Source of the DNA: Plastoroseomonas arctica
Lineage (GTDB): Bacteria; Pseudomonadota; Alphaproteobacteria; Acetobacterales; Acetobacteraceae
Direction of reading: 5' to 3'
Length of the DNA stretch: 64,000 bases
Assembly (NCBI RefSeq): GCF_018128965.1
Contig: NZ_JAAEDH010000005.1
Location: forward strand, 1 to 64,000
Part shown: piece by piece, positions 7,623 to 17,207 of the stretch
Numbering within the stretch: position 1 is the stretch's first letter
Layout of the letters: each line of letters begins with the position of its first letter
Made by a program: the position numbers and the translations under genes
The notes under the pieces: model-generated
What the model saw: only the letters and a program-made list of their open reading frames with translations
Told to the model about the DNA's origin: nothing
The model's database searches: none

Positions 7623-10600
7623 TGCGCATACTCAACTCCGCCGGCTTGGCGCTGCTGGCGGGCATCGCGGCCACACCGGGCTTGGCCCAGCCGGCCGCCG
7701 GCCCGGGGGTGGACCCGATCCGCGCGCTGGTGCAGCAGGGCGAGTTCTGGCTGCGGCAAAGTCGCTTCGACGTGGCGCTGCGCAGCTTCCGCCGGGTCCT
7801 GGACGTGCAGCCAGACAATGGCGCGGCCCTCGCTGGTGCGGCGCAGGCCGAAGCGGCGCTGGGCAATCGTGAGGCCGCCGAGGCGCTGACCGCGCGGCTG
7901 CGCGCCACCATCCAGCGCAGCGACCCGCTGCTGGCGCAGACCGAGGGTGCGCTGCGCACCGCCGCCGCCGGACCCGAGCAGCTCGCCGAGGCACGCCGCC
8001 TTGGCCAGGCCGGCCGCACCGCCGATGCCGCGCGCGCCTATCGCCGGATCTTCGGCGACGGGGTGCCGCCGGACGGCTTCGCGGTGGAGGTGTACTCGAC
8101 CCTTGCGGGTACGCCCGATGGCCGCCGGGAGGGTATGGCGGGCCTTGCCGAGCAGGTGCGGCGGCGGCCCAACGACGTCCGCGCTCAGCTCGCTTATGCC
8201 CAGGCGCTGAGCTGGACGCCGGACACCCGCAGCCAGGGTATCGAGCGCCTGCGCCTGCTCGCACAGCAGCGCCCGCCCGAGCCGGCGCTGCTCCAGGCGT
8301 GGCGCCAGGCGTTGATCTGGACCGGCCCGATCCCCGAGGCGCAGCGCGAGATGGAGGCGTTTCTCGCCATTGCGCCGAACGACCCGGTGATCGCGGAGCT
8401 CCTCGCCGCCACGCGCGACCCCGGGCGGCGGCGCGACGATGCGGCGGCGGAGGCCCGGCGCCTGGGCTTCGAGCGGCTCGAGGGCAGCCGCACCCGCGAT
8501 GCGGTCAGCGCCTTCGAACAGGCGTTGGCGCGCAACCCCAATGACGCCGATGCGCTCGGCGGCCTCGGCGTCGCGCGTCTGCGCGAGGGGAGGGCACGCG
8601 ATGCGCGGGACCTGCTCGGCCGCGCGATGGCCGCGGACCCGGTCGGCGCGCCGCGTTGGCAGCGCGCCTTCGACGGCGCGGCCTATGGCATCGACATCGA
8701 GGAAGCACGGCGCCAGATGCGCACCGGGCAGATGACCGGCGCGGAGACGCTGCTGCAGGCCGCGATCCGCCGGGACGTGACTGACCGATCCGAAGCGCAG
8801 ACGCTGCTGGGCGACATCCTGCTGCGCCGTGGCGACAATGCCCAGGCCGAGGCCCAGTACCGCGCCGCCCTGCAATCGCGCGCCGGCCAGGTCGAGGCCG
8901 CCACCGGCCTTTCCCGCGCGCTGCGCGCCCAGAATCGCGGCGCCGAGGCCGACGAGGTCGCGCGCCAGATCCCGCGCAGTCCGCCGGGCGAGATTGCGGC
9001 GGTGCCGGGTGCCGCGCAGCGCGCCCAGGCCGCGCGCGCCAGCGACCCCGAGACGGCGATGGCGCTGCTGCGCGCCGCGATCGCCGCCAATCCCAACGAT
9101 CCCTGGGGACGCCTCGACCTCGCGCGGCTGTTGCTGCGCCAGGGCCGCGGCGCCGAGGCCCGCGCCCTGATGGAGGAGCGGCTCGACCGCGGCGGCGCCG
9201 AGACGCTGTTCGCCGCCGCCCTCTATGCCGAGGCCGAGGGGCGCAGCGAGGACGCCGCGACGCTCATCGCCCGCATCCCGCCCGGGGCGCGCACCGCCGA
9301 CATGGCGCGCCTCGTTGCGCGATCGCGTGGCAATGCCGAGGTGGATGCCGCCGCGAATGACCTCGCCGGCGGCAGCCTGTTCGTCGCGCGCCAGCGCCTG
9401 CTTGCCATCGCCGCGCGCCAGGACCCCTCCGGCGCACAGGCCGCCGCCGTGATCCGCGCCTTCGGCCGCGCCAATGATTCGCGCGGCGCCGATGAGGCGT
9501 ATCGCGTCGCCATCGCGGCCAGTCGCGGGGGCCTGTCCACCGCCGCGCGGCTGACGCTGGCCGGTGCGATGCTGGAGGCGGGGCTCGACCAGCAGGCGCT
9601 CGCCCTCGGGCGCGAGGTCGCCCGCGACCCGCGCGCGAGTGCCGATGACCGACGCCAGGCGGAAGGGCTGCAGACCGGTGCGGCGATCCGCAATGCGGAC
9701 CGGCTGAACCGTGCCGGCGACCAGGCCGGCGGCTTCGACGCGCTGCGCCCGGTGCTGACGCAGAACCCGAACGACCCCGCCGCCAACGCCGCGCTCGCGC
9801 GCCTGTATCAAGGTGCCCGCCGCCCGGTCGAGGCGGCGCAGGTGGCCGAGACCGTATTGGCGCGCGATCCGCGCAACCTCGATGCGCGCCAGGTCGCGAT
9901 CGACGCGGCGATCCAGTCGCGCGACCTCCGCCGCGCCGAGGCGCTGGTCGCCGAGGCGCGCGTGCTCGCGCCCTCCGAGGCGCGGGTCTCGATCATGGAG
10001 GCGCGTGTGGCGCGGGCCTCGGGCGACCCGCGGCGCGCGACGCAGGCGCTGGAACTCGCGACCGAGCAGCGCCGTGCGGCGACAGGGGGCGACGCGCGCG
10101 GCGTCACCAGCGTGGCGTTCAGCGACAGCGGCAACCCGTTCCGGCCGCGCTCGGGCGCGTTCAGCCCGGTGCTGCCCACACGCGATCCGATCGGGGCTGA
10201 AATCGCGCGCGAGCTGGCCGCGGTACAGGATAGCAGCCGGGTCACCTTCGCCGCCGAACCCAATGTGCGGGCGCGCTCAGGCACGACCGGTCTCGACCGC
10301 CTGACGGAGATCTCCGCCGGCATCGAGGCGCGTGGTCCCCTCGCCGGCGGCGATGTCAGCGTTCGTGCAACGCCGGTCCTCGCCGATGCCGGCAGCTTGG
10401 AGCGCGACCCGAACACGCTGCGCCGCTATGGCGGCAACGCGCTCGCCGGGCCTGGCGGCGGCACCGCACCGCGCAGCAATTCGGCCGAGGGCGTGGGCTT
10501 CGGCGTGCAGTACCGCCGCGAGGGTCTGGTGATCGATGCCGGCACCACCCCGATCGGCTTTCCGCGAACCGAATTCGTGGGCGGCATCGAGATCTCGCCG

Positions 10601-11320
10601 GCGATCGGCAGCAACCTGCGCATCCGTGCGCTTGCCGAGCGCCGCGCGGTGACCGACAGCCTGCTGTCCTGGGCCGGCATCCGCGATACGCAGTCGGGGC
10701 GGGATTTCGGCGGCGTGATCCGCACTGGCGGGCGGGCGCAGCTGGAATACGGGCAGGGTCCGGTGACCCTCTACGCCGGCGGCGGCTATTCCTCCTTCAG
10801 CGGCCAGGGCGTGCAGGACAACACGCGTTACGAGGCGGGTGCCGGCCTGGGCTATCGGGTGTGGCGCGACGAGGAGAGCGAGCTCACCACCGGCGTCGAC
10901 ATCGCGCATTTCGGCTACCAGCGGAATTTGCGCTTCTTCACGCTGGGCCACGGCGGCTATTTCAGCCCGCAGAGCTACACGGCGCTGACGGTGCCGCTGG
11001 ACTGGCGTGGCCGCAGCGGCGACCTGACCTGGCGGCTGGGCGCGAGCCTCGGCTTCGCCTCCTTCCGCGAGGATGCGGCGCCGTATTTCCCGGGCAATGC
11101 GGCCCTGCAGGGCAGGCTCGAGGGGGCGGCGCGCAGCGACGGCACGCTGGTCACGCAATACCCCTCGCAATCCCAGTCCGGCGTCGTCGCGAGCGTGCGC
11201 GGCGACCTGGAATACCGGATCAACCAGCAGATCCGCGTGGGCGGGTTGCTGCGCTTCGAGCGGACGGCGGATTTCAACGAGACGCGGGGGCTGATGTACT
11301 TGCGGTATGCCCTCGAATGA
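7622..11320 (+). CDS. bcsC: BcsC, outer-membrane cellulose export protein
   Basis: A 1232-residue export protein. A signal peptide (residues 1-23, ending GLAQ) is followed by a long alpha-helical array of TPR-like repeats up to about residue 830. From about 893 onward comes a BCSC-type C-terminal beta-barrel rich in aromatic and Gly-containing strands, ending in the short strand YLRYALE. TPRs would span the periplasm and contact BcsB and peptidoglycan, while the barrel provides the outer-membrane pore. The start is ATG 7622, overlapping the bcsAB stop by one base (TGATG), so synthesis of pore and synthase is coupled. The length fits the family (about 1150-1350). No bcsD-like gene follows; the next gene is convergent. 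Confidence 0.93.
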   Translation: MRILNSAGLALLAGIAATPGLAQPAAGPGVDPIRALVQQGEFWLRQSRFDVALRSFRRVLDVQPDNGAALAGAAQAEAALGNREAAEALTARLRATIQRSDPLLAQTEGALRTAAAGPEQLAEARRLGQAGRTADAARAYRRIFGDGVPPDGFAVEVYSTLAGTPDGRREGMAGLAEQVRRRPNDVRAQLAYAQALSWTPDTRSQGIERLRLLAQQRPPEPALLQAWRQALIWTGPIPEAQREMEAFLAIAPNDPVIAELLAATRDPGRRRDDAAAEARRLGFERLEGSRTRDAVSAFEQALARNPNDADALGGLGVARLREGRARDARDLLGRAMAADPVGAPRWQRAFDGAAYGIDIEEARRQMRTGQMTGAETLLQAAIRRDVTDRSEAQTLLGDILLRRGDNAQAEAQYRAALQSRAGQVEAATGLSRALRAQNRGAEADEVARQIPRSPPGEIAAVPGAAQRAQAARASDPETAMALLRAAIAANPNDPWGRLDLARLLLRQGRGAEARALMEERLDRGGAETLFAAALYAEAEGRSEDAATLIARIPPGARTADMARLVARSRGNAEVDAAANDLAGGSLFVARQRLLAIAARQDPSGAQAAAVIRAFGRANDSRGADEAYRVAIAASRGGLSTAARLTLAGAMLEAGLDQQALALGREVARDPRASADDRRQAEGLQTGAAIRNADRLNRAGDQAGGFDALRPVLTQNPNDPAANAALARLYQGARRPVEAAQVAETVLARDPRNLDARQVAIDAAIQSRDLRRAEALVAEARVLAPSEARVSIMEARVARASGDPRRATQALELATEQRRAATGGDARGVTSVAFSDSGNPFRPRSGAFSPVLPTRDPIGAEIARELAAVQDSSRVTFAAEPNVRARSGTTGLDRLTEISAGIEARGPLAGGDVSVRATPVLADAGSLERDPNTLRRYGGNALAGPGGGTAPRSNSAEGVGFGVQYRREGLVIDAGTTPIGFPRTEFVGGIEISPAIGSNLRIRALAERRAVTDSLLSWAGIRDTQSGRDFGGVIRTGGRAQLEYGQGPVTLYAGGGYSSFSGQGVQDNTRYEAGAGLGYRVWRDEESELTTGVDIAHFGYQRNLRFFTLGHGGYFSPQSYTALTVPLDWRGRSGDLTWRLGASLGFASFREDAAPYFPGNAALQGRLEGAARSDGTLVTQYPSQSQSGVVASVRGDLEYRINQQIRVGGLLRFERTADFNETRGLMYLRYALE

Positions 11321-11395
11321 GTGGTCTGCAACGACCTGCGTAACCCCAGGATCCGCTTGCCAGCGCGACCGTGTTCCCGCATCTCCCGCCTTCTC

Positions 11396-11412
11396 GCGTC
11401 GGTGCGCGACGC
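11396..11412 (+). terminator. weak hairpin between convergent bcsC and ybdK
   Basis: GCGTCG (11396-11401) and CGACGC (11407-11412) form a 6-bp stem with a 5-base loop in the 104-base spacer between two convergent genes. There is no T-run on either side, so if it stops transcription it would need Rho or act only as an RNA end-stabiliser. Confidence 0.25.
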
Positions 11413-11424
11413 ACTCACTTCGCC

Positions 11425-12537
11425 TCAGCGCGCGGTACCGGCCGTCGCTGCTGCGATCCAGTCGACGGTGGCCGACAGAGCTTGCCGGGCGTTGCCGCGC
11501 GCACCGGCAAAAATGGCGAGCTGCCGGTCCGAACTCGTGCCTGTCTCCGCCAGCGTGCGCAGCCAATCCAGGTCGGCCTCGCATCCCAGCGCCGCCGCAT
11601 CCTCCCCGACTAGCGAAAGGATGCTGTCGAGCCCCACTCGGAACGGAACCGTGCCGCCGTCGGTGTCCAGGAACGCGGCGCGGATACCGTCGCGCTGCGC
11701 GCGCCAAAGGTTCTCCGCGGTGATCGCCCGTGCGGCACCGGATTGCCCACGGTTCAGCGACGGTGAACGATCGAGCAGCCGCACGAGGCAGCGATACAAG
11801 GCGGCGATCGCCATCGTGTCGTCGAGCCTGGTGCAGCTGTCGGCGACACGCAATTCCAGCGTGGGGTATCTAACGGAGGGCCGCAGTGTCCACCACAGGA
11901 AGCTGGCATCGGTGATCGCGCCCGAGCGCGTCATCGCCGCGACGTAGCGCTCGTAATCGGCCTCGTCTTCAAAGAGGTCGGGCAGCCCGGTGCGCGGCAT
12001 CTCGCCCCAGACGGAAAGGCGATAGGCAGCGAGCCCCGTGTCGCGGCCCTGCCAGAATGGCGAAGAGGCGGACAGCGCCATCAGCAGCGGGGTGAACGGC
12101 AGCATGCGGTTCATGAGATCGACACGCTCCGACGGCCGCGGCACCTCGACATGAACGTGCATGCCACAGACCACATTGCGCTGCCCGAGCATCTGCATCT
12201 GCTGCATCAGGCGGTCATAGCGTTGCTTCTTTGTCTGGCGCTGCCTGGCCCAGCGCGCCAGCGGCTGCGTACCCGAGGCCAGGACAAGCAGCCCGTGTTC
12301 CTTCCCGATCTCGGCCAGCCCGGCGCGCAGTTCCATCAGTTGCGCGCGGGCTGCGGCAGGGTTGTCGGAGGGCGAGGTGGCGACCTCGACCTGGGCCGCC
12401 AGCAGTTCGCGTTCCGCTGAAGGAATGCGCGCGCGAAGCGCATCGTGGTAGGCCTGCGTGTGTTGAGGCGTGTCGCGGGTGACGGCGTCTGCCAAAAAGT
12501 ATTCTTCCTCGATTCCGAAGCGATAGCGCGCGTCCAT
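11425..12537 (-). CDS. ybdK: YbdK-family carboxylate-amine ligase (glutamate-cysteine ligase type 2)
   Basis: A 370-residue cytoplasmic enzyme of the GCS2 family. Members join a carboxylate to an amine using ATP; E. coli YbdK has weak gamma-glutamylcysteine ligase activity and its physiological substrate is unclear. The N-terminal signature FGIEEEYFL (about residues 8-16) and the QVEVATSP block (near 48) carry the acidic metal/ATP ligands. The CGMHVHVEVP segment (about 122-131) and the TLELRVADSCT segment (near 223) are typical of the family. AGGA lies six bases before the ATG. The gene stands alone between the cellulose and trehalose clusters and is convergent with bcsC. A role in thiol or osmolyte synthesis is possible but not shown by the sequence. 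Confidence 0.88.
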   Translation of the reverse strand: MDARYRFGIEEEYFLADAVTRDTPQHTQAYHDALRARIPSAERELLAAQVEVATSPSDNPAAARAQLMELRAGLAEIGKEHGLLVLASGTQPLARWARQRQTKKQRYDRLMQQMQMLGQRNVVCGMHVHVEVPRPSERVDLMNRMLPFTPLLMALSASSPFWQGRDTGLAAYRLSVWGEMPRTGLPDLFEDEADYERYVAAMTRSGAITDASFLWWTLRPSVRYPTLELRVADSCTRLDDTMAIAALYRCLVRLLDRSPSLNRGQSGAARAITAENLWRAQRDGIRAAFLDTDGGTVPFRVGLDSILSLVGEDAAALGCEADLDWLRTLAETGTSSDRQLAIFAGARGNARQALSATVDWIAAATAGTAR

Positions 12538-12941
12538 GTCGTTCCTGCTGCGAAGGTTGCGTCGGCTTAGGGAATCTAGACGACCGATGAGCCCTGTCGT
12601 TGCTCAGGTGCAGTTCACTTCGCGGGATCGTCGTCGGAAGGTGCGAAGGACGGTTCTCCGCCATCCGATGGCGGAGCCTGTCGGCGGCCGAGAAGATGCA
12701 CTTGTTCCATGGTTCGCGCCTGCTGCGCCTGACCCTTTTGGCGCCGTATGTCTTGGGCGGACGGCTACAGCAGCAGATAACGCCACCCGCGCTGGACGAG
12801 CCATTCCGGTGGGGTGGGCGGGCCAAAAAAAAGATGCAGACCTCAGTCCTTGAGCACGATAGCCCCAGGGCCATAGGCCGGCGAGCCGCGCTCGCGCCAG
12901 ATCGACCCAAACTGGCCGACCGATACTATCCTACACCCGCA
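12538..12941. other. 404-base spacer between otsA and ybdK with a perfect hairpin and an A8 run
   Basis: No convincing gene. A perfect 9-bp inverted repeat with a 3-base loop occupies 12656-12676 (CTCCGCCAT / ATGGCGGAG). An eight-A run at 12825-12832 reads as U8 in RNA from the otsA strand. The stem that would precede it (around 12835-12850) is only 3-4 bp, so this is at best a poor intrinsic terminator for the trehalose operon. The ybdK promoter should lie between about 12540 and 12650, but no clear box is visible. Confidence 0.5.
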
Positions 12942-14339
12942 TCACGCGCGACCGACCACCGGCATGGCGGCAAGTCGGTTGTCGGTCAGCACGTGCATGA
13001 AGGACTCGCCCCATTCTTCGGGCGTCGCGCCACGAATGGCGTTCCAGGCCAGCTTCCAGCGCTCTCGACGTTCGCCAGGCGGCATATCGAGCGCCTGCTG
13101 CATCGCATCCGCCATGCTCTCGACGTCGTGCGGATTGACCAGCAGAGCCGACCCCAGCTGGGCGGCGGCTCCGGCAAAGAGAGAGAGGATCAAGACGCCG
13201 GGGTCCGCAGGATCTTGGGCGGCGATGAACTCCTTTGCCACCAGGTTCATGCCATCGCGGATCGGCGTGACGACGCCTACGCGCGCAAGGCGCATGAACC
13301 CGGCCAAGGTGTCACGCCCCTGCGCCTTGGCGATCAGTCGCAACGGTGTCCAATCCGGCTCCCCGAAGGCGCTGTTGATGGCGCCCGCGGCCGTTTCCAG
13401 GTCATGGCGCAGGGTGCGGTATGCGGGAACGTCCTCGCGCGAGGGCGCGGCGATGTTCAGCATCGTGGTGCTGCGCGGCGGCCGGCGCGCGAGCAGGCGT
13501 CCATAGGCGTCAAGCCGCTCGGGAAGTCCCTTGGTCGGATCCATCCGATCGATGCCGAGCAGCAGCGCTCTTCCGCCGAGCGACGTTGCCAGCCGACGCG
13601 AGGGCGGAAGCTGGACCTGCGCCGCCGCGGTCTGCGCGAATTCCTCGGCCGCGATCTCCACCGGAAAGACGCCGAGCTGAACGGCATGCCCGTCGAGCGA
13701 GATATGCTCGGCGTCGAAACGCTCCGCGCGCAGCAGCAGCGCTGCCGTCGCGGCAAAATTGTCACGGTCGGTGCGGGTCTGGAATCCGAGCAGGTCGGAG
13801 CCCATCAGCTCACGCAGCACGCGCTTGATGCCCGGCGCCGCAGCGACCGCCTCGGGCGCGGGAAACGGCACATGCAGGAAAAAACCGGCGTTGTTGGTCA
13901 CGCCGCGGGCGCGCAGCGCGCCCGGCAGCGCCATCAACTGGTAGTCATGCACCCAGATCGCATCATCGGGCCGAAGCATCGGTACCAAATGATCGGCGAA
14001 ACGGCGGTTGACACGCATGTAGCAATCGTAATCCGACCTGCGGAAATGCATGAGCTGCGGCAGGTTGTGCAGCATCGGCCACAGCACATCGTTGGAATAC
14101 CCAGCATAGTAGCCGCGATGCTCGACCTCGGTGAGATCAATCGTCGCGTATTCCACCGCTCCATCGCGCTTGATCACAGGGGCATTGCGCCCGGCGCTGG
14201 TAACCTCGCCACTCCACCCAAACCAAAGACCGCCACGGCGGCCCATCATTGCGTCGAGCGCTACGGCAAGCCCGCCCGCTTGCTGGCTACCGCGCGGGGC
14301 CGCAGGCACCCTGTTCGAAACCACCACAACGCGATTCAT
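12942..14339 (-). CDS. otsA: trehalose-6-phosphate synthase, paralogue 1 (GT20)
   Basis: A 465-residue cytoplasmic GT20 enzyme expected to make trehalose-6-phosphate from UDP-glucose and glucose-6-phosphate. Family landmarks include SNRV at the N-terminus followed by GGL, WFGWSGE (W39), the HDYQL block (near 131) and DGMNLVAKE in the C-terminal nucleotide-binding half. Arg265 and Lys270 of the phosphate-binding GxDRxDxxKG loop are kept, but the loop reads DPTKGL where the usual form is DYSKGL, and the FHYR segment after LWP is replaced by MLHN. It is therefore more divergent than the second copy at 54702-56099 and might accept a different acceptor. It is last in the glucan operon, overlapping treY in ATGA. 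Confidence 0.85.
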   Translation of the reverse strand: MNRVVVVSNRVPAAPRGSQQAGGLAVALDAMMGRRGGLWFGWSGEVTSAGRNAPVIKRDGAVEYATIDLTEVEHRGYYAGYSNDVLWPMLHNLPQLMHFRRSDYDCYMRVNRRFADHLVPMLRPDDAIWVHDYQLMALPGALRARGVTNNAGFFLHVPFPAPEAVAAAPGIKRVLRELMGSDLLGFQTRTDRDNFAATAALLLRAERFDAEHISLDGHAVQLGVFPVEIAAEEFAQTAAAQVQLPPSRRLATSLGGRALLLGIDRMDPTKGLPERLDAYGRLLARRPPRSTTMLNIAAPSREDVPAYRTLRHDLETAAGAINSAFGEPDWTPLRLIAKAQGRDTLAGFMRLARVGVVTPIRDGMNLVAKEFIAAQDPADPGVLILSLFAGAAAQLGSALLVNPHDVESMADAMQQALDMPPGERRERWKLAWNAIRGATPEEWGESFMHVLTDNRLAAMPVVGRA

Positions 14340-17092
14340 TCACCCTCCAGCAATGCGACGGGCAAGTGCCGCAACAGATCGCCGATCCGGATCGACGGTG
14401 CGCTGGGCGCGGCTTCTTGCAAAAGCGAATCTCGCATTATCCCGAGGTAGTGACGCGGCAGGACGAGTTTGGTTTCCGCCCAGAGTTCAGGCGCGACGTG
14501 AGGACGCTGTTCGACCAGCCGCGCGGCAAGGCGTGTCACGACCGTGACGCTCCGCTGCTTGCCCAGGCGCCGGCCGAAGGCGAGCACATGGCCCGCCATG
14601 GGACCCTCGACGGCGAGCGGCTCGTAGCTGCCTTCGGCATAGAGCGCCGGATGCCGCGCTCGGTGCAGCAGTGCTCGGTGCAGGATGGCCTGCTTGACGC
14701 GACCGTCGCGCCAGTGGTTCAGCAGTTGCGCCGGCGGGGTGCCGTCCGCCAGGCTTCGTTCCCGAAGCGGGAAATCCACAGGCCTTCGGTTGTCGGGGTC
14801 CACCAGGCTGAAATCCCACAATTCGGTGCCCTGATAGAGGTCCGGAACGCCAGGCGCGGTGCAGCGCAGCAGCAGCTGTGCCAGGCCGTTGATCGCGCCC
14901 GCCGGCGACAGGCGCTCCGCGAGGGCAGCGATCTCGCCGAGCACGGGGGCTTGTCGCGAGGGGTCGAAGAGATGGTCGAGGAAGCCGGTGCAGGCCTGTT
15001 CGTAGGCCTCGTCCGGCACCGCCCATTCGCTGTGGCGCTTGGCCTCACGCAGCGCCTTCTCCTGCCAGGCGGCGACGCGAGTGCGCAGTTCCGCGGTGCC
15101 CTCCACGTCCGAGGCGTCCAGCCCCGGTGGCCACGCGCCGAGCAGCGTCTGGTAGAGCATCGCCTCATCCGCGGCATCGGGCGCCGGCGCGCCGCCCGCC
15201 TCGCGCTTCAGCGGCGCGTTGAGCCGCGTCCAGCGCGTGAGCGCGGTCGCCCATTCCTCGGGCAGCTCGGATAGCACCGCGAGGCGCGCGCGCGCATCCT
15301 CGCCGCGCTTGTGGTCATGCGTGGCCGTCGCCAGCAGCGCCTGTGGCAGCTGCTGCGCCCGGTTGCGGTTGATGGCGTGAAACGCCGTGGGCGTCATGGC
15401 GAAGCGGGACGGCTCGCTGCCCACCTCGTTGCGGCTGATCAGGCGGCCGTAGCGGTAGAAGCCGGTGTCCTCCACGCTTTTCGCGGCGGTGGGCGCGGAG
15501 AGCTGCTGGAACCGGACGGCCGCAGCCAGGCGGGCGCGGCGCTGCGCCTGCGGCAGCCCGCGCGGCGCCTCGCCGCCCAGCCAAGTATCGAGCAGCTCCA
15601 GCAGCGGCTGGTCCTTGGCGCGGAGCGCCCGGCGCGCGCCGGCGAGCGCCCAGGTGAGGATGCGCCGATCCTCCTCGTCGCGGCCGGCGGGCGTGATGTA
15701 GAGACGATAGACTGGGAAATGCGCGAGCACTTCGGCGAGCACGCGGCGCAGCGCCGTCAGCGTCACGTCGCGCGTGACCAGGTCCTGATCGGCCACGCGC
15801 TTGAGCATGACCGCCGCGGCGTTGAGCTCGCTGGCGAGATTGTCGCGCAGGATCTGCCGGCGCGCGGCGACCGCCTCGGCCTCGAAGGCGGCGGGGCGGC
15901 CGGTGGTCTCGGACCAGAGCGTGGTGAGCGGCGCCTCGCCGGCCGGGTCGTGCAGCACCGCGGCGGCGCGGTCCATGAAGTCGTAGCCGGTGGTACCGTC
16001 GGTCTGCCAGTCGGGGCGCAGCGCCTCGAAGGGGGCCAGGATCTTCTCAACCCAGATCAGCGGCTCGAGGTCCGGCCGCAGCGCCTGCATTCGGCGGCGG
16101 AGCTTGCGCAGGTAGCGACGCGGATCTGCCAGGCCATCGACATGGTCGATGCGCAAGCCATCGATGCTGCCCTCGGCATAGAGCCGCTCGATCAATTCGT
16201 GGGTGGCGTCGTAGACCTCGGGTCGCTCGACCCGCAAGCCGGCGAGCGCGTTGACGTCGAAGAAGCGGCGCCAGTTGATCTCGTCGGTCGCGGTGCGCCA
16301 CCAGGCGAGGCGATAGTGCTGGCGCTCAAGAAGGCGGTGTAGCCGGGCGCGGCCGGCCTCCTGGTCGGGCGCGAAGGCCGCGAGAACCTGCGCGATGGCA
16401 AGTGCGCCCGGCGGCGTGGCGGCGATGCCGGCGAGGACAGCCTCGGCGTCGCGCGCAAGCGCCCGGCCACGTTCGCCGGCCGGGATGGCGGCGAAGGCGT
16501 CGATCGCCGGCGCGAGGGCGGGGTTGGCCGCGAGGCGCAGCATGCCCGCGATGTGCGGCGGGTGCAGCGGGAAACGGTGCTCGAAATAGCCGATGAACAG
16601 CTTGCCCGCCGCGGCGTCGAAGCGCATCGCAAGGTCGCCCGAGGCGAGTGCGGCGCCATAGGGCGCGCCGAGGAACGGCGCCAGGAGGCGATTGCGCAGG
16701 CTGGCGTCGGGCGGGTTCCAGTCGATGTCGAAGAAGCCGGCATAGGCGCTCTGGCGGCCCCATTCGAGAACGTCGAGCCACCAGGCATTGTCGCTGCCGC
16801 CGACACCCATGTGGTTGGGCACGATGTCGAGGATGAGGCCCATCTCGTGCGCATGCAGGGCCTGCACCAGTCGCTCCAGCGCCGGCTCGCCGCCGAGCTC
16901 GGGGTTGATCCGCGAATGGTCCACGATGTCGTAGCCATGCGTCGAGCCGGGACGCGCGGTGAGCAGCGGCGAGGCGTAGAGGTGGCTGATCCCGAGGCGC
17001 GCGAAATACGGCACCAGCGGCACCGCATCGTGCAGGGTGAAGCCGGCGTGGAATTGCAGGCGCGCGGTGGCGCGCGGCGGTGTGGCGGGCAT
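14336..17092 (-). CDS. treY: maltooligosyl trehalose synthase (GH13)
   Basis: A 918-residue GH13 enzyme that isomerises the reducing-end alpha-1,4 bond of maltooligosaccharides to alpha,alpha-1,1, giving maltooligosyl trehalose for TreZ. The family opening (HAGFTLHDAVPLVPYFARLG) is complete and the DIVPNHM block lies at 89-95. The nucleophile is D316 in DGLRIDHVDGL and the acid/base is E349 in LIWVEK. The long insertions typical of TreY after DIVPNH are present, and the length is normal. Its start is 115 bases after malQ, the one real gap inside this operon. Its stop overlaps otsA in ATGA. Substrate would come from glucan debranched by GlgX and reshuffled by MalQ. Confidence 0.95.
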   Translation of the reverse strand: MPATPPRATARLQFHAGFTLHDAVPLVPYFARLGISHLYASPLLTARPGSTHGYDIVDHSRINPELGGEPALERLVQALHAHEMGLILDIVPNHMGVGGSDNAWWLDVLEWGRQSAYAGFFDIDWNPPDASLRNRLLAPFLGAPYGAALASGDLAMRFDAAAGKLFIGYFEHRFPLHPPHIAGMLRLAANPALAPAIDAFAAIPAGERGRALARDAEAVLAGIAATPPGALAIAQVLAAFAPDQEAGRARLHRLLERQHYRLAWWRTATDEINWRRFFDVNALAGLRVERPEVYDATHELIERLYAEGSIDGLRIDHVDGLADPRRYLRKLRRRMQALRPDLEPLIWVEKILAPFEALRPDWQTDGTTGYDFMDRAAAVLHDPAGEAPLTTLWSETTGRPAAFEAEAVAARRQILRDNLASELNAAAVMLKRVADQDLVTRDVTLTALRRVLAEVLAHFPVYRLYITPAGRDEEDRRILTWALAGARRALRAKDQPLLELLDTWLGGEAPRGLPQAQRRARLAAAVRFQQLSAPTAAKSVEDTGFYRYGRLISRNEVGSEPSRFAMTPTAFHAINRNRAQQLPQALLATATHDHKRGEDARARLAVLSELPEEWATALTRWTRLNAPLKREAGGAPAPDAADEAMLYQTLLGAWPPGLDASDVEGTAELRTRVAAWQEKALREAKRHSEWAVPDEAYEQACTGFLDHLFDPSRQAPVLGEIAALAERLSPAGAINGLAQLLLRCTAPGVPDLYQGTELWDFSLVDPDNRRPVDFPLRERSLADGTPPAQLLNHWRDGRVKQAILHRALLHRARHPALYAEGSYEPLAVEGPMAGHVLAFGRRLGKQRSVTVVTRLAARLVEQRPHVAPELWAETKLVLPRHYLGIMRDSLLQEAAPSAPSIRIGDLLRHLPVALLEGE

Positions 17093-17207
17093 GCGGGGTC
17101 CTCAGGAAGCGATCGTCATGCGTCAAAGCGCCAGCGAGGCGCGGACGTTGCGCGGAGCGCGGAGAATCGAAGTCCAGGCGCGAGGGAATCTCGTTCCCCC
17201 CGTGCCG

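Noticed and set aside
7460-9811. Minus-strand open frame of about 783 codons opposite bcsC
   Set aside because: Same reason: compositional shadow with no start signal or family resemblance.
12600-14450. Plus-strand open frame of 616 codons opposite otsA
   Set aside because: It runs antisense to a well-supported GT20 gene; its product has no recognisable domain.
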